From NCBI GenBank assembly GCA_016987375.1, contig PJRA01000508.1:2870258-2932279 (forward strand): a stretch of DNA of 62,022 nucleotides, given 5' to 3'. Position 1 is the first letter of the stretch. Each line of letters starts with the position of its first letter. The position numbers and the translations under genes were made by a program. Under the pieces are notes generated by a model that saw only the letters and a list, made by a program, of their open reading frames with translations, made no database searches and was not told where the DNA came from. The stretch is from Brachionus koreanus. Its lineage: Eukaryota; Rotifera; Eurotatoria; Ploima; Brachionidae. This document shows positions 22,255-33,390 of the stretch, in pieces.

Positions 22255-22823
22255 GATGACCCGAACCCTAGCCCAGGGCTCCGCCCCGGACCCCAAATTT
22301 TAGAGTTGAATTAATTAATTAAAAAATTTAAATATTTTTTTTAATAATTTTTTTTGAATAATATGAATAAAATGAAATATATTCAGAGTATGAAAACTAT
22401 GAATAATATGAATAAAATAAAATATGTAAGAGTATGATATATTGAATACATTGAAATTTTTAAAGAGAATGAAAATTATGAAAAATATGAATAAGATTAG
22501 CTTAATCTTACATTAAAATATATGAGTATTAAAAAAAGAAATATTTAGGTACTTCTAAAAATTCAATATGAAGTTTGTCATATTAAATCATATCGTTAAT
22601 ACATGGAATTGTTGAGACTTTTTTTCCTGACTTTTGTACAAGTGTCTGATTTTAACCTTACGCTAGGGATATTTCACGATTTGGTCCTGCTACTTTTGAG
22701 CTTTTTTCAATGTTCCAAAAATAAATTATTAATATTTATTATGTTTATATAATTTTTATTAACTAAAAGTATATTTTAGTTGAATTTTTAAAATTTCAAA
22801 AATCAAGCTAATTATTTATATGG
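22255..22823. other. Non-coding; short GC-rich tract then AT-rich
   Basis: A GC-rich 45-bp patch (gggctccgccccggacc within it, about 22260-22303) stands out. The rest is AT-rich with loosely repeated aatatgaataaaat blocks (22360-22490). This is the 3' flank of the channel gene; no clear terminator signal was identified. Confidence 0.5.
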
Positions 22824-24453
22824 TTAAAAACATTTTTTGAAAAATAATTTTCTTTTGTTATTTACTCTCTTGTTCTTATTCTTTATTTTCATTCCTATTT
22901 TTTTCAAATAATTGTTAATTTCTGAAATTTTTGATTCTAAATCATTGATTTTTTCATCCAATTCGAATGTTTTATCATTAATTTTTTGATTTTGAAAATT
23001 GATTTGATCTAATGTTGACAAAACTTTTGAAAAATCATTTCGTCTTGTTTTTTTTTCTTTTTTTTTTTTTTCTCTTTTTCCTTTTTTTTCTTCAAAATAA
23101 TTTTTTATTTTTTCGATATCATCAAATTTTTTGAAAGGAAAATCTAAAAGCATTATTTTATTAATTGTTTCATCAAATTCTCGATTTCTTTTATCTAAAT
23201 CAGATGTTTTATCATATATTCGTTGAATTTGATCATTTAACTGATTTAAACTATTCAAAATTTCTCTTTGATTGTTCTTATTACCTCTTTCTTTGTCATG
23301 AATTAAATTATTAAATTTTCTTTCATTTTTTTCATTTAAATAATTATTTTGAAAAAAGAGTTTTTTGTATTTTAACCATTTTAATTTTATCCCTTTGTTT
23401 TCCACATATTTTTTTAATTTTTCCAAAATTTTCTCTTTTAAAACTTGAACAAATTTAATTTTTTTTAATTTCTCTATTTTTAAAATGAAATCAATTTTAT
23501 TTAGTGTGTCGTCTTTTTCAGCTCTTTTAAACAATTCGCTTACTTCATCTAATGAAATACCTGTGAAAATATTAAGCATCAGAATCGACATAAAATAAAT
23601 AAATACTCCATAAATAATAAAATTAATGAAAGAAAATATATTTAGCTCATCAATTCCCATGTTTTCTGTTTCCAAAGACCCAATCATCATTGTGATTGTT
23701 TTAAATAAGCCAAGCTCAAATGAAGAATTAAATGAAACAATATAGTCTTCTTGATAAGGACTGAAATTTCTCTCCAAATTTTGAAAAGAGAGACAAAAAC
23801 CTATTAAAAATAGTATGACAATTACTATCAAATCATTTGCTTTTCTTAATATTTTCCCAATTACTCGAATATATTTTCCAAAACGAAAAAATTTGGCCAT
23901 TTTAATTACCAAAACACTGTATGCAAGAACAATTGTAATTGAAAATAAAACAATATTTGCTTGATTTAAATCCAAAACAATCGTCGTAAATGCGAGAATA
24001 TAGGTGATTAGTTCTATTTGGTTTTTCTTTGAAGTAAAATAGGATTTTTCAAAATTTGTATTTTCATTGTAATCTTCGTTTATTTTCTTTTTCTTATTTA
24101 AGTTCTTAAAGAAAATAACAGTAGAATAAATAATCTGGGAAATTTCAAACGATGAATTAATGATCAAAAAAATGAGTGAGGTAATTTTTGAATACCCTTT
24201 CCATGAGCCAGATAAAAATTTATATTCTTTAGTATATATTGAATAAAATATTAGAAAAATACCATAATTGATTAGAAAAAAATAATAAATAAATATTGGC
24301 ATTCCTTTCCATGTTCTATCAAGTGTTTTTTTAAGATTTTGGTTATTAAGAATTCCATCATCTTGATTTTTTTTTAAGTTTTTTAAAAATTCTTCAAAAA
24401 TTCGATCATTTCTGTCACTTTTAGCACATATTTTTTGTTTCATTTGCTCAGTC
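22824..24453 (-). CDS. Six-transmembrane TRP-like cation channel (3' exon of LRR-TRP gene)
   Basis: 539 codons from the ATG at 24443, or 542 and a partial codon from the acceptor at 24453. Hydrophobic segments fall at about residues 49-70, 88-112, 142-158, 163-185, 203-222 and 271-297. A pore-loop region (SSFELGLFKTITMMIGSLET, 240-259) lies between the fifth and sixth. The sixth ends LMLNIFTGISLDEVSELFKR, resembling the TRPA-type S6/TRP-helix rule (LMNLLIGLAVGDI). The C-terminus is lysine-rich and predicted coiled coil (about 395-530). Only 48 residues precede S1, too short for the usual cytoplasmic repeat domain of a TRP channel. The upstream LRR exon can supply one by a frame-keeping splice. 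The family assignment is by pattern; a polycystin-like or other Ion_trans member is possible. Confidence 0.8.
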
Positions 24454-25007
24454 CTTAAAAAATTAGTTAAAAACTAAAATTATATTATTTATAATATGAT
24501 TAAAAGATTTTAATTAAACTTAAGTTTAAATTTATTGAAAAAATATGAAAAATCACAATAATTCGTTTAAATGAGTGTATTTTTTTAAGGGCACAAGTTT
24601 TGTCGAAGTCAAAGGCTAATTATTTATTATTATTTTAAAAAAATCGATAAAAATTAATAAAAAAAATTAGCTAATTTTTTGAAAAAAAAAATCAAAATTT
24701 AAGGCTTTTGCAATGAATTCACTAAATTATTTATCAATTCCTGTTTAAGTCCAGCTGTTAGCCTTTTTTTTAATTCAGGTCATATCAACTGACAACCTTT
24801 TTAAAAAAATTAAAAAAAAAAAGCTCGGACTTTGATTATAATTTTTAAAAACTGAGACTTCAATTTTGAATTTTTATAAAACTCTATCATTTCTTTTTTA
24901 AGAAATAAAAAGTTAAATGTTATTTTTTAAAGAACAAGGGCAAATGAAAAACTTTCCCATTTAAAAATAAAATTTACAAAAAATATAAAAAATGAATCAA
25001 AACTTAC
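24454..25007 (-). other. Predicted 554-bp intron joining LRR and channel exons
   Basis: Minus-strand donor AAAA|GTAAGT starts at 25007; the TAA stop of the LRR frame is bases 2-4 of this donor. The acceptor is TAACTAATTTTTTAAG|G ending at 24454, with a branch-like CTAAT about 10 bases before the AG. The exon ends with two bases of a codon (AA) and the next exon supplies G, giving AAG ACT GAG CAA ATG, in frame with the channel. Intron content is AT-rich and shows no gene. Confidence 0.65.
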
Positions 25008-28000
25008 TTTTGTTTTTTGTTTTCTTCAAAATTCTTGATATATTCCAAACAATCATTGTTCAATAATGAATCTATTAACTTTAGCCATTGTTTTTCAAAA
25101 TAACTTTTAAAATTAAAAATTTTCTTAAACAGTGAAGTAAAATTATCTGGTATTTTATCATCCAAAAATCCTAAATATTTAAAAAATATTTCAAAAAAAC
25201 GAATATATAGTTCTTCATCTTGATTTTTTTCCAATAATCGCCAACAATCTTTAAAATCAATATTTTCATAAAAGTTTTTTTCATAAATGAATTCGTTATC
25301 TTTCATTAGAGAATCGAATAAATGTATATCCCCTCTTTGAATAAGATAATAAAATGTTTTAGATGAAAAAATCTTGAAATCAACGTTGATTAATTTTAAG
25401 TTGTTTATTTTGTTTGATACAATTATTTTTAAACCTAAAATAAATTCAGCAGAAAAGCTATTTAGAATAATAATTATATCCAGAAAAGTGTATTTAAAGC
25501 TATTAAAATCACTTATAAATTCTTTCACTCCTGAAAAACTATCAAAAAAAATATCATTTGTAGAAATTTGTTTAAAGAAATAAATAAAATAACTGAAATC
25601 GTATGACAAATTCCGAACTAAATATTTCATATTCTCATTTGGAGCTACATTGAAAATTCGTAAAATATTAAAATATTGGTTATTCACGTTATAAATTGAA
25701 AAATTCTCATACTTCCGAAAAAAATTATTTTTTTTTTTTTTTAAGTAATCACGATCAAACATAAAATTTTTCGAAAAAACAAGATCTACAGGTTCAAATA
25801 TGAATTCGTATTTAAAAGATATTTCAAATTCATTTAAACTATATAAATTAAATCTAAATAAGGAGTTAATGTTGATTCTATTATCTGTAAGGTCAATCAA
25901 ATTTACCTTGAATCGAATATTTGGAAAATCTCGAATTAAATTATTAGCTAAATTCAATTCTTCAAGAAAATCGAATTCCCATTTATCAATATTCTTTATT
26001 CTATTTCCATTTAATTTAAAAATTCTGAGACTTTTTAAATTATTAAAAAAAGATTCAGGAACACTTTCGATCAAATTATTACCTAAATCTAATCCTTGAA
26101 CGTTACTTATTTCCTCGAAATTCCAATTATCTATATTCTTTATTTTATTTCCGTTTAAATTTAATGTTAAAAGACATTTAAAATTATTAAAAAAACTATC
26201 AGGAATACTTTCGATTAAATTATTACTAATATCTAATTCAAATATTTTCATTTTTACCACGAAATTCCAATTATCAATGTTCTTTATTTTATTCCTACTC
26301 AAATTCAATTTAAGTAGACTTTTTAAATTTATAAAGAAAGAATCAGGAAAACTTTCAATTAAATTATTACCAAAATCTAATATTTTTATATTATTGTCTC
26401 CGTTCAAAAAACAATCATCAATATTCCTTATTATATTGCCATTTAAATTTAATATATCCAAACATTTGAAATTATTAAAAAAAGTTTTAGAAACACTTTC
26501 GATTAAATTATTCCCAATATCTAATTCCTGCATATCCTTTAATCCACTCAAATTCCAGTCATCAATATCTTTTATTCTATTCCCATTTAATTTTAAAATA
26601 TGTAAATATTTTAAATTTTTAAAAAAACTATCAGGAACTCTTTCGACTAAATTATTACTAATATCTAATTCCCATATATTCTTTAAACCACTCAAATTCC
26701 ATTTATCAATATCCCTAATTTTATTCCCATATAACTTTAAAATTCGTAAATTTTCTAAATTATTAAAAAAACTATCAGGAACACTTTTGATTAAATTATT
26801 CCCAATATCTAATTTCTGCATATCCGTTAATCTACTCAAATTCCAGTCATCAATATCTTTTATTCTATTCCCATTTAATTTTAAAATATGTAAATATTTT
26901 AAATTTTTAAAAAAACTATCAGGAACTCTTTCGATTAAATTATAACTAATATCTAATTCCCATATATTCTTCATTTCCATGAAATTCCAATTATCAATAT
27001 TCTTAATTTTATTCCCATTAAGCTTGAAAATTCGTATAATTTTTAAATTTTTAAAAAAACTATCAGGAACACTTTCGATTAAATTATTACTAAAATCTAA
27101 TTCAAAAATTTTCTTTATTTCACTAAAATTCCAATTATCTATGCTCTTAATTTTATTTCCATTTAAATTTAAATTTTGTAAATTTTTTAAATTATTAAAA
27201 AAATTATCAGGAACACTTTCGATTAAATTATAACTAATATCTAGTTCCCATACATTCTTAATTTCACTGAAATTCCAGTTATGAATATACTTAATTTTAT
27301 TCCCATTTAACTTTAAATTTCTTAGACTTTTTAAATTTTTAAAAAAACTATCAGGAACTCTTTCGATTAAATTATTACTAATATCTAATTCCAATATATT
27401 CTTAATTTCACTGAAATTCCAATTATCGATTTTCTTGATTTTATTTCCATTGAATTTTAATACTAACAGACTCTTTAAGTTTTTAAAAAAAGTATATGGA
27501 ATACTTTCGATTAAATTATTCCCAATATCTAATTCCTGCAAATCATCTATTTCACTGAAATTCCAATTATCTATGCTCTTAATTTTATTCCCATTTAGCT
27601 TTAATATTCCCAGATTTTTTAAATTTTTTAAAAAATTATCAGGAACACTTTTGATTAAATTATTACTAAACTCTAATTCCAATAATTTATCTTTTTCAGT
27701 GAAATTCCAATTATCAATTGTTTTAATCTTATTTCCATTTAGAAATAATTTTTTCAAGCTTAAATAATTAAACAAAGCATTTGGAACCTTTTCGATTAAA
27801 TTATTACTAATATCTAATTCCCATATTTTCTTTAAAAAACTGAAATTCCATTTATCAATGTTCTTTATTTTATTTCCATTTAAATTTAAAATTTGTAAAT
27901 TTTCTAAATTATTTAAAAAAGTATCTGGAACACTTTCGATTAAATTTTTACCAATATCTAATTCCCATAAAACCTTTAATCCACTGAAATACCAGCTTTC

Positions 28001-28813
28001 AATGTTCTTTATTTTATTCCCATTTAACTTTAAAATTCGTAAATTTTCTAAATTATTAAAAAAAGTATCAGAAACACTTTCGATTAAATTATCACATATA
28101 TCTAATTGCCATATCTTCTTTATTCGACTTAGATTCCAATTATCAATATTCTTTATTTTATTCCTATTTAATTTCAAAATCTCCAAGCTTTTAAAATTAT
28201 TGAAAAAAGTTTCAGCAACATTTAAGATTAAATTATTCCCAATTTCTAATTCCTGAAAATCAACTATTTCACTGAAATTCCAATCATCAATTATCTTAAT
28301 TTTATTTTTATTCAGATATAATTTTTTCAAGCTCTTTAATTTATTAAAAAAAGTTCCCGGAACACTTTCGATTAAATTACTACTTAAATCTAATTCCCAT
28401 ATATTCTTTAAACCATTCAAATTCCATTTATCAATATCCTTAATTTTATTCCCATTTAACTTTAAAATTCGTAAATTTTCTAAATTATTAAAAAAAGTAT
28501 CAGAAACACTTTCGATTAAATTATTACCAATATCTAATTCCTGCAAATCATCTATATCACTGAAATTCCAATTATCTATGCTCTTAATTTTATTACCATT
28601 TAGCTTGAAAATTCGTAGACTTTTTAAATTATTAAAGAAAAATCCATCGAAACTTTCGATTATATTATTATTTAAATTTATTTCGTTTAAATTTTTGAAC
28701 GAATTGAAAAAATTAATTGGTAATTCATTTATATCTAAATGGTTTAAACATAGTTTGTCCTGAGTTGTATCAATTTTTATTGATTCATTCAATGTATATA
28801 AATTTTCATTCAT
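25008..28813 (-). CDS. Giant leucine-rich-repeat protein (5' exon of LRR-TRP gene)
   Basis: 1269 codons as a single open frame. After an N-terminal cap (INELPINFFNSFKNLNEINL, near residue 30) come about 19 units of 48 residues, each a pair of LRRs: LKNLRILKLNGNKIKNIDNW and LWELDISNNLIESVPDTFFN. This makes roughly 39 LRRs to about residue 960. A helical, repeat-free region of about 300 residues follows, with an ankyrin-like stretch (FYYLIQRGDIHLFDSLMKDN, near 1130). There is no signal peptide, so a cytosolic location is likely. The start ATG at 28813 matches the start region of the relics; the frame stays open upstream to a CAG acceptor at 28865, so an upstream exon or trans-spliced leader is possible. 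The apparent stop is part of a GTAAGT donor, so the protein probably continues into the channel exon. Confidence 0.85.
26540..27115 (-). repeat. 288-bp recent in-array duplication of LRR units
   Basis: Blocks at about 26540-26680 and 26828-26968 are almost identical over about 130 bp (same codons for KYLHILKLNGNRIKDIDDWN) and lie exactly 288 bp apart, i.e. two 48-residue units. This shows repeat number still changing by unequal exchange or slippage. Confidence 0.7.
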
Positions 28814-29074
28814 TTGTTCAGTTATTTCTTCCTTTATTTTTAGTTTCTTGAGTTTTTTATTTAACTGAAATCTTATTTTAATGTAAAATTATCATAAGAA
28901 AACTTTTAAAATGTAACTTTTGTAGACAAAATATATTTTTTAATATCAATCACCATAGCAACAAAAAAATTTAATATCTAGGATTAAAGAATTCAGTTAA
29001 ATAAAAAACTCATTAAGAAACTAAAAATAAAAAAAGAAATTACTGAAGAAATGTAAGAAAATTAATATACATTT
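28814..29074. other. Upstream region of LRR-TRP gene
   Basis: Minus-strand leader. An open codon run from a TTTCAG acceptor (ending 28865) runs to the ATG, then AT-rich sequence with one arm of an inverted repeat (28925-28970). No TATA box was identified with confidence. Confidence 0.5.
28925..28970 (+). repeat. About 46-bp inverted repeat arm (partner 29518-29562)
   Basis: ACAAAATATATTTTTTAATA followed by TCAATCACCATAGCAACAAA here appears as the reverse complement at 29518-29562 with about three mismatches. The two arms enclose LRR relic 3. Each arm lies about 90-130 bp upstream of an LRR start but in opposite orientations. Confidence 0.75.
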
Positions 29075-29445
29075 TATGAATAAATCAAAAATGTATCAGC
29101 AACACTATCGATTAAATTATTGCCAAAATCTAATTCCTGAATTAAATTTATTTCACTTAAATTCCAATTATCATAATTTTTATATTTTATTCCTATTTAG
29201 ATTTAATTTTTCATACTTTTTAAATTATTAAAAAAAATCCATCGAAACTTTCGCAAAACATCAATATCATATATTTCGATTATATTATTCAAATTTATTT
29301 CGTTTAAATTTTTGAACGAATTGAAAAAATTAATTGGTAATTCATTTATATCTAAATAGTTTAAACATAGTTTGTCCTGAGTTATATCAATTTTTATTGA
29401 TTCATTCAATGTATATAAATTTTCATTTATTTGTTCAGTTATTTC
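29075..29445 (-). pseudogene. LRR gene relic 3 (5' end copy next to the intact gene)
   Basis: On the minus strand the leader TAACTGAACAAATAAATGAA aligns with that of the intact gene (AACAAATGAATGAA), but the ATG has become ATA. The next residues NENLYTLNESIKID and LDINELPINFFNSFKNLNEI match it almost exactly. A short insertion (ATATATGATATTGATGTTTTG on this strand, about 29251-29275) disrupts the first LRR, a TAA follows KSMKN at about 29203, and one more degenerate LRR pair runs to 29075. It is a tandem partial duplicate. Confidence 0.85.
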
Positions 29446-29562
29446 TTCCTTTATTTTTAGTTTTTAATTTTTAGTGTTTTTTATAACTAAAATTTTGAAT
29501 TTTACAAATCAAATTTTTTTTGTTGCTATGGAGATTGATATTAAAAATTATATTTTGTATAC

Positions 29563-29950
29563 CATAGTTATCTTTTAATAGCCTTTTTATGGTTATTTTA
29601 CGTTAAATTTTGTCAAGTTATTATTTTAAAAAATCAGCTCTTTCCTATGAGTGGTCCTCATTCAGGAGAGAGTCGTTTTACATTTGAAAATCGTACAAAT
29701 TTTTAATCCAAATATTTATATAATAATATTTGAATAAAATAATTTTAATAGACCAAATTCCCAACTAAAATTTTTTACGATGACTATCAAATTTTTGCAA
29801 AATAATACTAAAATTTTAATACAAATATTTTTTACAAAATCTTAAATTTTTTAAATAATTAAATATAAATAATATGGTTTTTTTAAATTAATATTTGTCA
29901 GCTTATTTTTTAAAAAAATCAGCTTGTACAGACCAGTTCTTTGTGTGCTA
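29563..29950. other. AT-rich spacer, no gene seen
   Basis: Loosely repeated pieces (gtcaagttattattttaaaaa near 29613; gtcagcttattttttaaaaa near 29897) but no reading frame or recognisable element. Confidence 0.5.
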
Positions 29951-31000
29951 GTGATCTTAAATTGTACATTAGAATTTTAAAAGAGCTAAATAGGCATGAT
30001 TCTTCTTAGTTTCAAATTTTTAATTTTTAATAATATTAACTTAATAAATAAAAAATATTAAAGATTATAAAAATTAGCAATTAACAATTAGCTACAACAG
30101 ACACGCTTATTAATTGATACCCTTACTGAGTTTGAAGAATTGAATCATGTCCCTTTTACACGACGCTCTTGGAGTTATTTTAGGCAAAAGACTGCAACTC
30201 GGTCTTGGTAGCTCCGATTTGTGATACTTGGGACTGGTTTTGTAGTTCTTCTCAAAACTTTCTCGAGAGCCTTTATATCTTTATATTAATCATTTTTTAT
30301 TTTTTTTGTTCAATTTAGTTTTATCATCCGTATACATATAGAATATAAAATAAACAAAAAGAATGTTTTTAAAAAAAAATAAAAATAGTAAAATTAAAAT
30401 GGTTTTAAGATAAATTTATTTTTATGTTTTTTATTTTATATATATATATATATATTATATTTTAATTATTATTATATTATATTTTATTTTTTATTTTTTT
30501 TTTAGTAATATTATGATTGAATCTATAATATAAGACAAAAACAAAAATAACTATAACCTCCGGATGTATTGAATTGACTAGAAAATTTCTAGATTTAAGT
30601 CAATTAATATGTTAATGACGCAATAAAGCTGGGATGAAAAATGGGTATGCTGAAAAGTTTCTGAATAAAAAGCAAAGCTTGTCCAAACAATGCAAATAAA
30701 AGAAAATTGATCCACTAAAACTAATTTTAAAAGCTTTTCAGAATTTTGTTTAGATTCTATTACTGTCTTTACTTATTATCTGTATTGATTGAAACAAACA
30801 TTACTTTTGATTGGATTTGCATTGTATAATAATTTTCCTTTCATAAAATAACACTGCATCTGCTACTAGTTAATCTAGATTTGAGATACTCTAATCTTGG
30901 TGAATACACCTCATTTCTGGCGTTATTACCTCTGTCTTCTGAGGGTCACATAAAAAAAGTAAAAAACGTAACAATTTTTGGCATAAAAAATATAATTAAT
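29951..31000. repeat. Segmental duplication copy B, with plexin fragment
   Basis: It begins with about 55 bp of plexin-relic sequence (gtgatcttaaattgtac... gagctaaataggcatgattc, as at 18405-18462) joined directly to sequence matching 20727 onward. Relative to copy A, 2.26 kb including the plexin GAP part and a LINE are absent, the MITE is absent, and a 234-bp segment (30645-30878) beginning GTATGC and ending TTAATCTAG is extra. Non-coding. Confidence 0.8.
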
Positions 31001-31640
31001 TTTTTAATTTAAATTTTCTTTCTCTTTTAGGGAACAAAATTTGTCTTTTAGTGTTAATAAAACTTTATAAACTCATATCTGTAAAACAATTCTGATAAAC
31101 AGAATAATCAATATTAAGAACACCACTAGCCGAATCTTCAGGTTTACATATCAAATAACTCTGTTGAATCAAATTTAAAATAATTAATAAAAATTTAAAA
31201 TTTAAATTTAAATTTCGGCACTAGCAGCGCACAAAAATTCTTATCGATTTTAGCTTCTTCAGGACCAGTTTAAAGGCTTTTTTCTAAATCTGGTTATATC
31301 AGCGAACCACATACGTCAAGATTAACTGACATCAACCTAGAAGATAACTTTATTGATTAGTAATATGGATTTACTCAGGACTAAATTGAAAAAAACTTTT
31401 TTTATTGTAAGCTAAAGAGAATCTTTATTAATAAAAATTTGGAATATATTTTTTTTTTTTTACTAAAAATTTGTATCGATTTTTAAAAAATAAATTAAAG
31501 TCTTGAACTTGTCTTGAGACTTATGACTTTTAAGCAACTCTGCCGTATTTTAGGCGACATGTTCGGCAGTCCGGGTCCGGATTTTAGGGATTGTCCAAGA
31601 TTATAGCATAATCCCAAAAGAGGTTGACCTTACCGAAAAG
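31001..31640. other. Non-coding AT-rich stretch
   Basis: No gene seen. At 31569-31586 gtccgggtccggatttta is the reverse complement of the sequence at 21736-21753, hinting at an inverted piece of a common repeat near the LINE fragments of both copies. Confidence 0.5.
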
Positions 31641-32251
31641 AGCAAATGTTACTCCAGTATACAAGAAGAAAGGTAGTAAAACAAATCCTGAAAACTACCG
31701 TCTAATATCGCTTTTATCGATATTAATAAAAATAATGGAGAAGCTAATAAGAGATGAAATGCTAATGCATTTATGGGAACACACTATAAAATAATCCGTC
31801 ACTATAAAGTAATTGCTTTATAAGTAATAAATTACTTTCTGTTATCGATGCTAAATCCTGTGTAACCAACTTGCTTGAAAGCTAGATATTATTTCTGAGG
31901 CCTTGAATAGAAGATTCAGTGCTGTGGTAGTATGTTTAGATTTCTCTTTTTAGATTTTTGCGTTGCTCGAAAATTTTCTACAATAAAGGAAACAGAGAGT
32001 AGTAATAGGACAGTATGAATCTTATTGGTTTGATGTGCTAAGTGGGGTTCACCAAGGTTCAGTTCTTGATCCGTCACTATTTTTGATCTTTTTAGATGAT
32101 TTACAAGAGCTAGTGAGTAACTTTGCAAATGTGTGGATGACAGTAAATTTTTAGTGTCATTAGAAATACAAGTAATTAAATGCTAATTCAAGATGACATT
32201 GACAAGATGGTTGAGTTGTAAAAACGTTGGAGTATGGAATTTAATGAATCC
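31640..32251 (+). pseudogene. LINE RT fragment beside copy B
   Basis: Same family as 1-1015 and 21870-22254: VTPVYKKKGSKTNP then LISLLSILIKIMEKLIRDEM, after which the frame decays (a duplicated taatc/actataaa stretch near 31790-31830 and several stops). Nucleotide similarity to GTGCTAAGTGGGGTTCACCA persists at 32035-32055. It is cut off by the N gap. Confidence 0.85.
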
Positions 32252-33049
32252 NNNNNNNNNNNNNNNNNNNNNNNNNNNNNNNNNNNNNNNNNNNNNNNNN
32301 NNNNNNNNNNNNNNNNNNNNNNNNNNNNNNNNNNNNNNNNNNNNNNNNNNNNNNNNNNNNNNNNNNNNNNNNNNNNNNNNNNNNNNNNNNNNNNNNNNNN
32401 NNNNNNNNNNNNNNNNNNNNNNNNNNNNNNNNNNNNNNNNNNNNNNNNNNNNNNNNNNNNNNNNNNNNNNNNNNNNNNNNNNNNNNNNNNNNNNNNNNNN
32501 NNNNNNNNNNNNNNNNNNNNNNNNNNNNNNNNNNNNNNNNNNNNNNNNNNNNNNNNNNNNNNNNNNNNNNNNNNNNNNNNNNNNNNNNNNNNNNNNNNNN
32601 NNNNNNNNNNNNNNNNNNNNNNNNNNNNNNNNNNNNNNNNNNNNNNNNNNNNNNNNNNNNNNNNNNNNNNNNNNNNNNNNNNNNNNNNNNNNNNNNNNNN
32701 NNNNNNNNNNNNNNNNNNNNNNNNNNNNNNNNNNNNNNNNNNNNNNNNNNNNNNNNNNNNNNNNNNNNNNNNNNNNNNNNNNNNNNNNNNNNNNNNNNNN
32801 NNNNNNNNNNNNNNNNNNNNNNNNNNNNNNNNNNNNNNNNNNNNNNNNNNNNNNNNNNNNNNNNNNNNNNNNNNNNNNNNNNNNNNNNNNNNNNNNNNNN
32901 NNNNNNNNNNNNNNNNNNNNNNNNNNNNNNNNNNNNNNNNNNNNNNNNNNNNNNNNNNNNNNNNNNNNNNNNNNNNNNNNNNNNNNNNNNNNNNNNNNNN
33001 NNNNNNNNNNNNNNNNNNNNNNNNNNNNNNNNNNNNNNNNNNNNNNNNN
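32252..33049. other. Assembly gap (798 Ns)
   Basis: Unresolved bases. The gap is flanked on the left by LINE sequence and on the right by a poly-T run, so it probably contains the rest of a repeat. Its true length is unknown. Confidence 1.
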
Positions 33050-33388
33050 CTTTTTTTTTTTTAGTAATTGCTTTATAAGCAATTATAATTGACTAATTCT
33101 AAAGCTTTATTGCAAAGTATCCGATTTAACTTAGAATGCTTTTTTACATTATAAAAGTTTTATTAATCTTAAAAAGGTAATTTTAAAGATTTTTGAAAAA
33201 ACTCTAAACATGAGTAATTATTTAATTTTTTTTACAAGAATGAATAAATATTTAGGAAAAAATTTTTTTTCAAAAATTAATAACAAAATTAAATATAAAA
33301 AAATCCGATAAATTTATTTAATTTTTTTTTTTAATTGTTTTGATTAATTCAGAATTAAGATTGAAAACAATATTTAAAATTAAAAAAA
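33050..33388. other. AT-rich spacer, no gene seen
   Basis: Poly-T and AT-rich sequence left of the mariner element; nothing recognisable. Confidence 0.6.
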
Positions 33389-33390
33389 TA

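Noticed and set aside
25900..28700. CRISPR-like regular repeats
   Set aside because: The 144-bp periodicity is coding LRR structure in a eukaryotic gene; there are no short identical repeats with unique spacers.
25374..28763. Plus-strand frames of 60-222 codons opposite the LRR exon
   Set aside because: Periodic antisense images of the LRR array; their repeat period equals that of the LRR codons.
32183..33092. Three reading frames of 276-299 codons over the N gap
   Set aside because: They consist almost wholly of undefined residues and exist only because Ns contain no stop.
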